Shown here piece by piece: positions 1 to 13,700 of a DNA stretch of 64,000 bases (position 1 is the first letter of the stretch; each line of letters begins with the position of its first letter). The translations under genes were made by a program, and so were the position numbers. The stretch comes from Hybos culiciformis (Eukaryota > Arthropoda > Insecta > Diptera > Hybotidae), in assembly GCA_964007475.1 (NCBI GenBank), contig OZ023273.1:107258485-107322484 (forward strand). Reading direction: 5' to 3'. The notes beneath the pieces were generated by a model. It had not been told where the DNA came from and searched no databases. It saw only the letters and a program-made list of their open reading frames with translations.

Positions 1-1378
1 TTTGAAAATTAAAATGAAAAGAGACATTAGTTCTAATGGAACGTAATAAAGTTGAATTTTGATCATAAATGTGTAACAATGACATACGGTATTGACACTT
101 TATTTTAATGACTATGTAATCTTTTTTAGTTTACAAAAAATAGTGCATAACATACAACTAAACTACAGAAAAAAAAAACTTACGATCTTAATTTACAAAA
201 ACAAATTGACAAAAAATTGCCGCATGGTCTAATAATAATGATAATATGGTTGGAATGGTTAAATTATACAAAACTAATGAATAAAATAGATAATTACAGA
301 AACTAAATACAATTAAAAGAAATTGAAAATTATGGAAATCAGGTTCAAATGTGGGAAGCCATAAAAGCTTATGTGTTAAATGAAAACGGAAGAGAAATTA
401 AAAATTTTGATTTTAAAAACGGAATAAGTTTGATAAATTACTTGTTAATACATTTAATGAATTTTTCATAAAAATTGTTCATGTTATTTATGAAAATATT
501 CCTAATGTTCAGTACGATAATACCATAATTATCGTACTGAACATTAGGAATATTTTCATAAATAACATGAACAATTCTTTGAAATTAAGTATAGTTAATC
601 TATTAAATGATATAAAAAACTTAAAACAGTGAAAAATAAAAGACTTGAATTAAATGAGGAAAACAGATTTTAGACTCTATTGATTTAGTTGGTGAACATT
701 TTGAAAATCGGGAATGTTTCCAAATTACTGAAAACAAGCTGATATTATTACAGTAAGAAAGTTAAAAACTCAAAACTGTAAATAAAAATCTGACCGAAGT
801 TAAAATTAAAGGAAGAAAATAATTTACTGTTTAATTATCAAGCTACAAGCTGGCTTTAAACAATTAGAAAAAATAGAGTTGTGAGTCATTACTAAATTTA
901 GTTATAACAAATTTGAAATTGGCTGCTCATGATGAAAAGGTAATAATTGCAATACTTTTTAACTTTACAAGAGCTTTGAAACAATTTATCGGAACATATT
1001 GTAAAAACATTTAAAATCTGATTTTCTTTTTTTTCGAAGATAAGAAATATAAGCTTTAATAATGCCTTTAGGATATATAATATCTTAAAAACCATATAAA
1101 GAATATTGATCATCCATCTTATATACCTGCAATAATAGTTTCACAAACCACTACAAAAATTACAGAATAGAGGGTCCGAGCATCCGATTTTCTTCAACTA
1201 AAAATAGCTCAATGTCAGACAAAAAAATTATTTAAACTAATTGGTTAGCGCCTTAAAATTGTTCAATTAATTACGAAACAATTAAAAAAATAAAGAAAAT
1301 TTGGGTCGTTTTAACGCAAATTTGGTAATTTTTAAAGAATAAACTTTAAAACATATAGTAATATGAATTATGATTATG
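1..1378. other. AT-rich flank downstream of the uex gene
   Basis: No coding region could be supported here. The only clear structure is the long hairpin at 473-576, listed separately. If the last recognised uex exon splices onward at 1477, its true terminal exon could lie here or beyond the window edge, but I could not identify one. Confidence 0.5.
473..576. repeat. Perfect 49-bp inverted repeat (hairpin) with 6-nt loop
   Basis: Bases 473-521 and 528-576 are exact reverse complements, separated by six bases. The arms contain no gene. A perfect 49-bp palindrome in drifting noncoding DNA suggests a recent insertion of a small foldback element or a recent inverted duplication. No target duplication was evident. 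Confidence 0.9.
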
Positions 1379-1716
1379 TTAAATAGTTTGCGAACTAAAT
1401 AAATAAATGGAAAAAACAAGATTGTAGATACTTATAGTTAGGTTCAAGAATCTTTTTTTATAAAAAAAAACATTAACCTTTTCGACTTCATCATCATCTA
1501 TGATCTCACTACTCGTTTCACCAGTAATTTTTTGCGCTTTTTCCAATAAAGTTGCTTTCTTAGCAGCTAAATAGAGACTACGCCTTATAGCAATATAAAT
1601 AACATCTGTTATGGCACGAACAGAATAATCTGGTATGAATGAATACCTTAACTGGGAATCAATATTTAATGACTGTATTGAACCCCTTATTTGCAGTTGA
1701 GGGTGAGATGATGATT
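1379..1716 (-). CDS. uex: uex exon 8 (end of cNMP-like domain, C-terminus)
   Basis: An acceptor (TAG after a T-run) lies at 1718-1717 and is entered in phase 1 from exon 7. It encodes the end of the cyclic-nucleotide-binding-like fold (motif [13 protein letters not shown]) and an acidic tail. The frame stays open to a stop at 1379. The last part, after EVEK, is rich in F, Y and L and unlike the family tail, so the true exon may end at 1478 before a weak GT. Confidence 0.75.
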
Positions 1717-4700
1717 CTAAAAAAAATATCCACAAAAATTATAATCAACTTTGATAATTTCAATTTAAACCTGAGTTCATCATATTAATAATTATTATTA
1801 TATTTTCATTACCTTTCTAAACGTAAAAATTTCGAGAAAAAAAAGAAATAAAATAAAAATGCTTAAATGTTTCATATAAAAACCTGTACATTAACAAAAT
1901 TTGAACAAATTTACGAAAACATACAGGAATAGAACTTTTGTGCGTGTTTGTTATTAAGAGTATGTTCACTTATTAAACGATTGAAAAAAAAGAAATCTCC
2001 CTTTTCTGTAAAACAAATGTCACAATTTGTAAATTGAAGACGAAATTTTCTGCATTCTGTATAATCTGCTAAAATCAACTACTTATAAAATAATATTTGG
2101 CTGACTGAAATCAAAAACTTATAATAATACGTGACCGACCGAATTTTCTTACCCATTTTTGCCGCTTTTTTCTTTTCTATACAATTTTAGTTTTTGAATT
2201 CACTTAAAAGTAGACCTACAAATTTAGTTTGTTATGGGAAATTTACAATTTCCCTTTGCAGAATTTAAAAAAGTAAAATTGAATTTGTGAACGGCTTTAC
2301 CGCTGTGTTTAACTGGACGTGACGGACGCGACGGTGACGTTACAAACGTGAGAGACGTTGTGATTAAATTTTTTGCAGTTATACTGGACGTCTTCAACGT
2401 TGTAAAACTAAAAAGTAAGCTTTGGTAAACAAAACAACTTTCACTACTTTTTTCAAATAAATTTATTATTTATTCGGGCATTAAAACAGAATGCTTTGAT
2501 TATCAACGTCCTTAACGTAAAAAGTTAAAATAGATTTAATTTTTTACGTCGTCAACGTCGCGTCGTTAACGTCAACGTCCAGTTAAACCGTCTCCATACA
2601 CTTCCATACATTTAATATTTCTTACGTCTTTAACGTCACGTCCGTCGCGTCCGTCGCGTCCAGTTAAACAGAGCTATTAGGACAAAATTATTTCATTTTT
2701 TTAAATAACAGCAGTAAAATCGTGTCGTTCACAAATTAAAAAACCTGGAATATTAAATCCGATTGCATTTTTTTCAATAATCGCTAATAAGTGAACAGAT
2801 TCTAAGTGTATACCGAATTACAATTTCATTTTCAAGAGTTTTATATTTTTTTAATTTGTTCTACACATATAGATACCCGGGGATCCCAGGAGAAAATTTC
2901 GACGATGAATTTAAATTTCAAATTAATACCCGCATTTACAAATTAAATTTTTTTTTAAGAAAAATTGCTACAAATTTTTTTTTATAACAGCTAGACAAAA
3001 AAAAGTTTTGAAGATATTTCGAGAAATTAGCTTTAACCGTTTCTAAAAAGTTTTGTACCATCTTAAAGTATGAAACAGTGAATGATTTTTTTTTTCTAAA
3101 TTAAACTTTTAAAAATGGTTTGGATGTTTTGAAGCAAAATGAATTCGACCCCGACGAGGTATGATAATGATTATGTTCCTAGCTATTATAGAAAAAAAAA
3201 TTGTAGCAATTTTTCTAAGAAAGTCGGGTAGCTTTCACAAAAGACGTTTTATCGACAGTGGGTTAGCAACTATGAACAATTCTTCGTCGAATGCAGTAAT
3301 AATGTGAAATTTAAATCCATCGTCGAAACTTGCTCCTATGATCCGCAACTAATATATTAATATTTAAAAATAAATTTTAAATGAGAAAATTACCTAATCC
3401 TACATTTGCAACTAATGCCTGTGTACCAAAATAAGTAAATGGACCACTTTCAAAAATTAAATTCTCTTTTCCAACAGTCACCTCTACTCGACCTTCCAGT
3501 ATAAGTACAAAAAAGTCAACAGCTTTACCTTGTTGGTATATTAAAAGTGAAGGATTATTTTTATCTTTTCCTTTACACTTAATATTATTTATGACATCCT
3601 GATTAAGAAGACGGCGTAATATCGTCTCGGAAACTACGTCCTTCTTAAAGGCATCAACAGCTAAAAAAAAAAAAAATAATCATAATTTTTTTAATCTCTA
3701 GGAAGCTTGTTTTGAACTTACATGTACTTAAATACTGGAAAGTTGCTAGCGTCAATTGTGGAGATATTCTTGTACGTTGATTTTCTCTACGTTCTGCAAA
3801 TATGGTGAAATCTTGTTTTTTCGTTTTTGTACGACGCCTCTTTGACCGATTATCTAAATATACGTCAGTCTCATCCACAATTTCAGCCTGAATTAATTCT
3901 TCTATTACATCTTCTAAAGTAACTAGGCCAATAGTTTCATAAAATGGATCGTAATCACCATCATTGTTCACTCGATGCACAAAAGCCATATGACCAACAC
4001 TACCTTCTTTGAATTGATTAAACATAACATCTAATGTCTGATCTTCAAATACAAAATAGCAAGCATTTTGATAAAATTCACATAAAGTTCTTAATGGCGT
4101 ATTATCGTCAGGATCAATAAATGCCAAATCTTTAATGTAAAGTAAGGTAACAATATTCTTTCGATTGCCTTCAAAAACAGGAATCCGAGAATAACCTGAC
4201 TTCATAATTTCTGATACTGTTTCGAAATCTAGAACAGCATTAATCGCTAGCATAAATACATCATCGATTGCGGTCATAACATCACCAACAGTTTTTTTGC
4301 GCAATTCTAATGCGCCTGAAATTATATTAACTTCATTTTTATCTAAATCGTTAACACCAGTTGTTACCTTAAATAAACAAAAAATATAAGTATTTATTGT
4401 TTAATGCCTGAAATGTTTATAAACGTCAGTCTATATCCATCTACAGAACCATAACTTTGAAGGTCTAGGTGTTTAAAGATCCAACTACTGTTAATGAAAG
4501 AAATTTTCACGATTTCAGAAATTATTATGATCAGAAAATGTAATGAATTCGAGTGAAAATCGGAAAGGAACGTACACAGTATTATTTTTCAGATCTATTT
4601 AAGAAAAAAAACAACTATCTACTTGACTCGATAAACAATGTTCCTTCAACGTTTCCTTCTGGCCCAGTATTTTTTGCTGTTGGAATAAAAAAAGCAGTTA

Positions 4701-7700
4701 AAATGTAAACACACTTGCCGCAGTAGCCTTATTTAATGAGAGTGTACGCTTTAAGGTTCTGCAGTGAATTTTAAAAAGAGGAACCGGGAAATTGATGTCC
4801 CAAAGCAAAAGGTAGCTGCTTGGAAAAAGAAACCACCAACGAATAACAAACAACAATATAATCTGAGCTCCGATTTGGAAAAAAAATATTTTAAATAAAA
4901 CTTTTAAACTTTAAAGATTTACTATGTTTGTCCAAATTTATAATAACAGCAAATTTTTAACTTACCCGAACTAATTCTTTCAGTCTTTCCCTATTATATA
5001 CATTGCCGATTTCTTCACCTAATATCCAATCTAAAATTTTTGATGTTGGATATGCTATTGGAAATGTTATCAACATGATGCCTTTAGTTATTAGAATTGT
5101 TTTAGCGCCGACGGCTAAACCATGTCTAGAACATATTGCCTTAATTAAAAAATAAAAATAGATATTTTATTCGGGGGAACTTTTAAAAGAATAGATAATA
5201 TTCGTTATCTGGTTGTCTCAATTCTTAAAATTTCATTCTGTGATTTCAAATGAAATTTGATAAAATATATTCTTAAAAATGAGGTTAAGGGGACTTGATA
5301 CCAGTTTGAATTTTTTGTCCCAAATTTTTTTTGAAAAGCAGTTTTAGATTATTTTAAAGTTAAATTTAGAAAAAACATTTCATTCACAACCTCCGAACTG
5401 TTTGATACTTTAAAAGTTTATAAGACTTTTTAGAATCGGTTAAGGCTAAGTGCTCGAAATCTCTTCAAAACCATTGTTATGTGTCACAAAATGGTTTTGA
5501 AGAGATTTCGAGCACTTATCCTTAACCGATTCTAAAAAGTTTTATGTCATTTTAAACTATGACATTCCTGAGGTTGTGAATGAAATGTTTTTTTTAAATT
5601 AAACTTTAAAATAATCTAAAACGGCTCTACAATCAAATTTTGGGACAAAAAATCCAAACTGGTACCAAGTCCTCTTAAATGAAAAATTCATCTTACCCAT
5701 CTCAATTGAAAAAAAATAATTAACTCGCACATAACTCAGGGTAGATTATCTTGAAACTGCGACAACAGATAAGAGCTCTGATGAGATCAGTCATAGACGC
5801 GTTTAATAAAATATTGATATGTTTTTCTGTGATGTTTACGTTGATGCTGAGATATTCATTTTTAAAATTTAAAACTTATTAAATTCATAAAATCATTAAC
5901 GACACGTTTATCGCACGTACCGCTGCTCCATCTTAAATAGTTTTATTGGGCGTGTTGTACATATATATTTTGTACTAATATACTTGTACCGAAGCTCCAA
6001 GATAATCGCAGTGTTGTAATTTTTTTTGATGAACAGTAGATAGTTAATTTAATTTTAATAAAAGTAATATTATATTATAACATGCTTGTTGTATAATTTT
6101 ACAAGTATTTTTTTTGTTATAAGTTTTTTAAATTCTATATAAATTTAATACCTGAGGAGTTATTTCACCAAAGACAACAATTGCTATTGTTGAACCAATG
6201 ACAGCGAATAATCCAGACGTTAAACTGTCTAATAATATTGTAAATGTTGAATTCACTAAAACATTACCCAACAATATACTACATAATAAGAAATTGCCAT
6301 GATCACGAACTGGCTGAATTTTTTTTGCATATTTTCGTTCTGATTCGGTGCCAGTATTGCGAAGAATCTTAAATGTAAGATCTTTTAGTAATTTTTTTTT
6401 ATTATTTTAATAGAAGAATAAAACTGCTAAATCTGAATTTGAGTTAAATTTTTCTAATTAATAATTTTGTATTTAAAAATGGTATATAATTATGTACATT
6501 CTAAACATAGAAGTTGAAAACAAAATATGTTATCCACAAATTTGCACAAGCCAAATTTAATTAAAAATTACTTTTTTCGCGAAGGCTAAAATATTTATAT
6601 TCCTTGATTTATTATAATATAAGTTTTTTAAACCAATTTATTTAAGTAGGAATGTATAATTTTTTCATGTTGTCGAAAAATTGTCAGATTTATTACCTGA
6701 ACAAAGTGTTAAATCTTTCATAGATATAATTATTTGTAATAAATTATTTATAATTGTATTTACCTTTAATTCAGTTCGGTCAAGTGACATTAATCCTAAA
6801 TTTAATCCCGAAAATAATGCAGAAAATAATAAGCAAATAACGATTATTAAAACTGCAATCCATACTGGAACGAATGGTTCAAAGCTCCCCAAAATAAGCC
6901 AAGATTCGGAACCTTGGTGAACCAAAGGCCTTGTTAATGTGACATTATGCTAAAAAAAAATAATTCTTCTTAAAATTTATAAATAGGTCTTATAATGCAA
7001 AAATTAAAAATAAAAGTAAAATTCAGGCTCTTATATCCGATCGCGACTAACCCGTGAAAATATAAATAAAAATAAAATTCAACCCCTCACATTCGATCGC
7101 GACTAAATCGGTACCCGGTAAAAATAGAGAAAAACCATGAAAAATATAAATCAGTGATGCCAGAAGTCAAGATTTTTCTTGAATTTCAAGATTTTTTGCC
7201 CCAATTTTTAACAAAAATCTTGAAATCAATATTTTTGATATATTTTCCAATTACCTACCTTTTTGGACATTTGAAAGCAAATCAAAATTTTTATTTTCTA
7301 AAAAAATTTCGAAATTCTAATTTTAAAGAATATTTGAGGCAATGAAAAGTGATGAAGTTGTGATTTAAATTCAAAGACCATTGTATAAAATTCTATATTG
7401 TTTTATGCAACCAAATACTTAAAAGGTTTAATTTTAAAAATGAAGTTCTCGTATGCGTACAAACAATATCTCCAAAATCTGTTCTAGAAAAAAAATGTCT
7501 TTAGCAAAGATGTTTAAATTTTTCTCTTCATGAAACGTTCCGGATTTACAACATTTTGTTAGAAAAAGGAGGGGATTACGTCAAGTAAATTAAAAAAATT
7601 ATGATCTCACACCGTATATTGAATAATTCAATTTTGAAGAGTTTTGGAGAAAAATTTTAAACCTAAAACGAAGTGATCAATCTTCTTGCTTCCTTAGTTT

Positions 7701-10700
7701 AAAAGAGTTTGTTTGGGCCATTTTAACCAACAGAAAATGTAGAAAGAATTTTTTCAATAATTTATTCAAATAAAACGAAAACTAGAAACAGATTAAATAA
7801 TGATGCACTTAATGCCTTTATTTACTGAGAAGATTATTTGAAAATTAGGCATGTAAATTGTTACGATAAGCAAGAAGACTTGGATTTTTTAAAATATTTC
7901 AAGAAGATAAAAAGAATAATTTGTGATTTTTATTAAAAATGTTAAACTTAATTCTTTTTTAAGTACAACTTTATTATTTTTGTTTAGGTTTAAAATCAAA
8001 TATATATGTAAAATGTGATTATACTAAAACCTATAATATTTTGCTAGAGCTCAAGAAGGGATTTTGTGTTCATTTTTTTTGTTTTAATAAAAATAAAAAA
8101 ATAAAAATCAAGATATTTTGTTTGGAAATCTTGAAATCAATATGAAAATTGACCAGATTTTTTTTTTCAAAAAATATTGATTTCAAGATATTTTTTGGTA
8201 AATTTTCAAGATATTTTTTTTTTAGCTGGCATCACTTTATAAATCAAAATAAAATTACCCCTCCACATCCCATCGTGACTAACCCGAAAAAAGGCGAGAA
8301 ATTGAGAAAATTATAAAAAAAAATTTAAACTTATTCACTTATAACTTCGCTACACTTCAGGTTACAAACACAGAATTCCATGTTTTGCAGAAAAAAATGG
8401 GTTCGTTCTGTGTTTGTTACTTGGTTTGCCATATAAATTTTTATTTTTTTTTTTTCATGGTTTGAAAGTAGGTTCGACACAAACCTAGAAATTTTACTAC
8501 ATAGTTTTATTGCATTTCAAAAAAAAAAAGGTATAACCTGTCAATTTGCAGAAAATTTACAGAAAAAATCATACTTTAAAATGCTTCGATATAAAAAAAA
8601 TAATAATAAATTGTAGGTTGTCAAAAAAGAAAATAAATTAAAATATTTTTAAAAAAAAATTGAATATTATTTTTATTTTCCATTTTTTCTTTAAATTAAA
8701 AAAATTCATTTTTTTTTTTTAAATTACGAAAAATTAAAATTTTATTTTCCAAAGAATTTTTTTTAAATTTTACAAAGAATTTTTTTTTAATTTCAAACCA
8801 AACCATCTTTTATAAGTGTGTCACCCCATTCGCCAACCTATTTTCAAACCAAGAAATTCATGGTTGCTAACCTGAAGTGTAGCGAAGTTATTATAGCTTC
8901 GCTACACTTCAGGTTACAAACATCGAATTCAAAATCGAATTGCAGAAAAAAGTAGGTTCGTTCTGTGTTTGGTACTTGGTTTGCCATATAAATTTTTCCT
9001 TTTTTTTTTTCATGGTTTGAAAGTCGGTTCGACACAAACCTAGAAATTTCACTACATAGTTTTATTGCATTTAAAAAAAAAAAGGTATAACCTGTCAATT
9101 TGCGGAAAATTTACAGAAAAAATCATACTTTAAAATGCTTCAATATAAAAAAAATAATAATAAATTGTCGGTTGTCAAAAAAGAAAACAATCAAAATATT
9201 AAAAAAAAAAAAAATTGGCTATTATTTTCAAAAAGTTTTTTAAAATTAATTAATTATAATGGAGATGGAGATTTAAATTCACAAAATTTAAATTCACAAA
9301 ATGATAAAATTATTCAAAATATTTTTATAATGAAAAATTTTACAAACAAATTTTTTTTTTTTTAAACGTCAAACCAAACTGTCTTTTATAAGTGTGTCAC
9401 CCCATTCGCCAACCTATTTTCAAACCAAGAAATTCATCGTCGTAATTTTCTGCATTCTGTTTAATCTGCTAAAATCAACGGTCCCTGGGTAGGAGGTTCC
9501 TGGGTAGGAGGTCAACAAATTTTTTGTTACGAAGTTTGTGTGTAATCACTTCCTCTTTTTATTTACCAAATTTGAATGAAATCGGACGAACTTTTGAAGT
9601 CCGCCCCCGGGGGAGGTTCCTGGGTAGGAGGCCAATCAAATTTTAAAATAGCCTATAACGACCCCCGACCTGACACAAAGACATAGTGTAAGTTTGAAAA
9701 CGATCGGTTGAGCGGTTTAGGAGCCTATTCGGAACAGACAAACAGACAAACATACAACTTCGGTTTTATAGATAGATTTCTGTATTTATGGTATTTCAAT
9801 AAAGTACTGAAAATTGTTACTGTATGAAACAAAATAGGAGTAGTGGGGATCTTACATAATGTTTTCTCAACCATCACCAACACTAAGATAATCAGCCGTG
9901 TAGTTGAAAAGTAAACAAAACTTTTCGTAGGGATAATAAATAAAAAATTCCCACTAGTTTTCAAATTTTTGTTCGCTTTGTTGGTCGGCAGTAATTTTTT
10001 TTGCCATTTTTAGTTATGTTTTAAACATTAAAAATAAATTTAAATTCAATAATAATGAAGATAAATTAATAAAAAATAAGTTTTTTATTAGTTTATTAAA
10101 AAAAATTAATTTTAAATGTCCAAAATAAAATAAAAATCCTTCCTAGGACAATTTTTTTCTTAACTACAGATTACAGGTGGATTTTTACTTGTTGTTTTTT
10201 GTTTTTTAGAAAAATGGAATGAAAATATTTAATTTTAATTTACCTATTTCATAAATAAATTAAAAATGATTTTAAAAACATGATTGAAATTTTGAAATAA
10301 AAAAAATATCAAAAAAAAAATTATTGTGTTATAATCAAAACATTTTTTTTATGTGGATTTTAGAGTATTTTTTTTAATGAAAATAATTTTCAATGGAGAT
10401 TTTTAATAAAAATATATTCATAAAGTGAAGTAAAATTTAAAATTATTTTCAATAAATAAAAAGAAATATAATTTCAAATACAAAATATAAAAAAAAAAAC
10501 TTTTTTTTTGTACAGATAGAAGGTAGGAAGATACCTACATAAGTATGTGGGTCCCCAGGTAGAAAAACAGCCACGTAAATGCACAAGTTCGATTTGTCCG
10601 AAACTTGGTGAGATAGTAGGGGCGGTCCTCAAATCCTCAAATCCTTACATCCCAGAAGGTTTCTACCGGTAAACTCTCGTTTCAGGGATATGCAGCCCCA

Positions 10701-13700
10701 TAGTTTTCATATGTTAGGTAGGTATACCTAGGTACTTGCTTTGTAGTAACCAAAGCCTTTTTTTTTTTTTTCGTACACGTTAGCTGAACTTTGTCCAAAA
10801 CATCTAATAAGAGCTAGGTACGATAGCTAGATAATTTTTTGGGTTTATGTAAATTTTAATTAAATTTTAAAACATATTTGAATTTTTTTAAATTAATTTA
10901 AAATTAAAGATAAAGTACCTAGAGCCTAGAAATTATGACAAAAAAAAGTTTAATTTACTTTACCAGCAAGAAAAAAAATTTATGGATTAAATTTGCTCGA
11001 TTTTTGTAATTTTTTATTTTAAACAAACACGGTTTTTTTTCTTAAAAATTAATATAAATCATATAATAAATTGCATTCAATAATTAAATTATATTTTTTT
11101 TGTTTTTAATCCCATTTTACAGATTAATCTTTAGGTTTTGTATAGGAAATCTCATAGGGTTTCATACATTTGTTATGATTTTTATGCCTACGAGATGCTG
11201 TCTATGTATTGTTTTTTTTTTTAATAGGGGGCTTTTAATTTATGTTGGTATTGTCTCAACCCATCTCCAATTTTTTTTAATGTATGGGTTAGTCATAAAA
11301 AAAACTAAGAGAATTAATTTACTTCAGTTTTTACTTTAACTAAAATATAGTTTTATAAATTTTGTTGTGTTTAATCGTGATTATTACTACTTTAAAGTGA
11401 GAAATTTTAAATCGTGAAATATTTGTATTTAAAAAGTTAAATGATATTTCGTTTAGTAGTTTATTATTTTTTTGAGAACTGAACATGCAATACCAAAAAA
11501 AGATCAAGAATGGTTTAATAATTAGTCATAACTGGCAGTTCAGCAATTCAGTACATTTTTGTTGATAATTGAAGATTGATAATAAAAGGTTGAAAAACAC
11601 GTTGTTTTGTTATGTCAAAAAACATCGAAAAACAAAATAACAACTTTACGAATATTTTATTTTATATTTCTTGAAAGTTATTATACAGCATCGATTTAAT
11701 TTTATATCTTCAAAAAATTTTAGTGGTTTTAATTTTTTTCCAGAAATCTGTTGGAATTCCTTGACTTTCCCTGACTTTCCAGAAAAGTGGGAACCCTGAA
11801 CAAATTAAAAAACTTGGAAATTGAAATCCGATTTCAATTTTTTAAATAATCGCTAATAAGTGAACAGACTCTTAATATCTAGAATGAATGATTTATTTAA
11901 CAAAGACTAGACTAGGACCAGCGTTACCAACTTAGGGGTTTTCCCCCTAGATTTAGGGGTTTTTTTTGTTGACAGAGGGATTTTTAGGGGGTAATTTGTT
12001 TCAGGGGTTTTTTAGGGGTATGATGTATGATCTTAAAAGCGAAGATTTAGATGACATTTCTAATATTTTTGATTGCATTTCATAAGATACCTTATTTGCT
12101 AATTTTATTATAAATAAATAATTTTATTATTTATATAATTTACGATGTGCGTTATATATTTTTCTTCAAGCATCTATTTGAAATCCTCATAGGTATATAA
12201 GTATAGCTGTTAATATCTATAAAAAAAAATTTAGGGGTTTTTTAGGGGGAAATTTAATTTTTTTAGGGGGAAACATTTGAAAAGGTTGGTAACCCTGACT
12301 AGGACGAAACAAACTTCACACTGAGTTCGACTATTTTATAATAAATATTAATATTTTATTTACCGAACTGTCTATTTCATCATTTTTCGCACAAATGTAG
12401 AGATTATTACCGTTACTTCTTGGTAATTGAATTTTAAATAAAACTGATTTATAGGTAACACTCCCTGGAATAATATTAAATAATTTTGTTGCTGTTAATA
12501 AACAAGCGCCACCATAATTGTTTTTTTCTTGAGTAAATGCAATCACTGTATGATTCGTAAAACCGTAACCAAATGCTCGTATTACAACATCCGAATCCAT
12601 GAGTAATTTTGGTATACCATCTTCTAATTGTGGTTCTTTTTCACTTTCTTCAATACGAATACCTTCAATACGTATTAAATCATTTTCTAAAGAATTAGGG
12701 TCTTTTGAATTATTATTAGGTTGATTATTCAATGACGACATGATAGTATTTGATGTTGATCGAAATTTCCGTCGAACTCTGAAAAAAAAAATAATAAAAA
12801 TATTGCATTATTTTCGAATTTGTAATTTGATTCAAAAATTAATATTTAAATTAAAAATGTTATTATCTTGAATTGAAATTATTTTCTCATTTTGAAATTT
12901 ATTTAGGCTTCACAAACAGATAATAATAAATGATTTAAGATAAATTCAAATTAATTGTATCAAAATTTTGATACAATGTCTTAATTAGTTTATTAATAAG
13001 AACACTTAAGCCTTATTTTTTATAATAGAAAATCTTCTCTGTTGCATATACGCGCAAAAACATATACTGTGTCATATGATGATCCTCCAAACAGTATCAA
13101 TACCAAATTCACTCTCTAATATGTATCCCACATACGATTCATGTTAACGGAAAAGATATTTTTTTCCACTAATATTAAGGATAATATTAGTTAACACTTT
13201 TTATAGATTTCCTCTCTTGTGAAACAGCAGTTTTTTGCAATCAAAAAAGCAAGAATGTAAAACGATAAAAAAAATATATTTTTAAAATACAGTTTTCAAT
13301 CTCTCGTTGCAGAAATTTTCCAGTGATGACATTTGAAATGCAATTGAATGCAGATAATTTTACCACTTTGAATTTTCTTGCTGGGATGAATGAAATTGAC
13401 AAAAATTCTCGTAAGTACTTAGGTACTGACAAACTAAAATTCAAATTAAAATATTTATTTGAAAATGTTGTTATTTTATATAATTAAAATGTATAAAACA
13501 AAATTTTATTATATTATTTTGTATAGAATAATGTATACCTAAATGCTATAAATTAAATAAATTAAATTTTGTAGAAACAAATCAATTAAATAATTTACAA
13601 AAAAAAAACTTATAATAAAAAACTCATGAGGGTAAGAAGTAAGAAGTACTGTATATAGTTTTTATTATAAATTTCAATTATGTTAAGTAATTTAATAAAA

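Larger units (their letters stand above)
1717..3393. other. uex intron 7, filled with inverted-repeat elements
   Basis: This intron contains an element bounded by inverted repeats at 1956-1987 and 2771-2804. Nested in it is a CpG-rich inverted-repeat element (about 2295-2680). A second foldback element follows at about 2885-3345. No coding sequence was seen. Confidence 0.7.
6950..12363. other. uex intron 2 (5.4 kb), repeat-rich
   Basis: In order it holds a hAT transposon fossil (7152-8236), two tandem copies of an inverted-repeat family (8341-9437), a retroelement-like tail (9480-9775), AT-rich DNA with an unidentified GC-richer stretch (10500-10760), a hAT-like terminus (about 11750-11794) and a hAT MITE (11919-12297). 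No host exon was recognised between exons 2 and 3. Confidence 0.7.

Noticed and set aside
2877..2890. TACCCGGGGATCC looks like the KpnI-SmaI-BamHI part of a cloning-vector polylinker
   Set aside because: The same word is part of the end of a foldback element whose other end (around 3340) carries a diverged inverted version, so it is genomic repeat sequence, not vector contamination.
12331..12741. Starting the CNNM protein at the internal ATG at 12741
   Set aside because: The frame continues upstream to a strong acceptor at 12779 whose phase fits the signal-peptide exon at 29054-29523, which CNNM proteins require.
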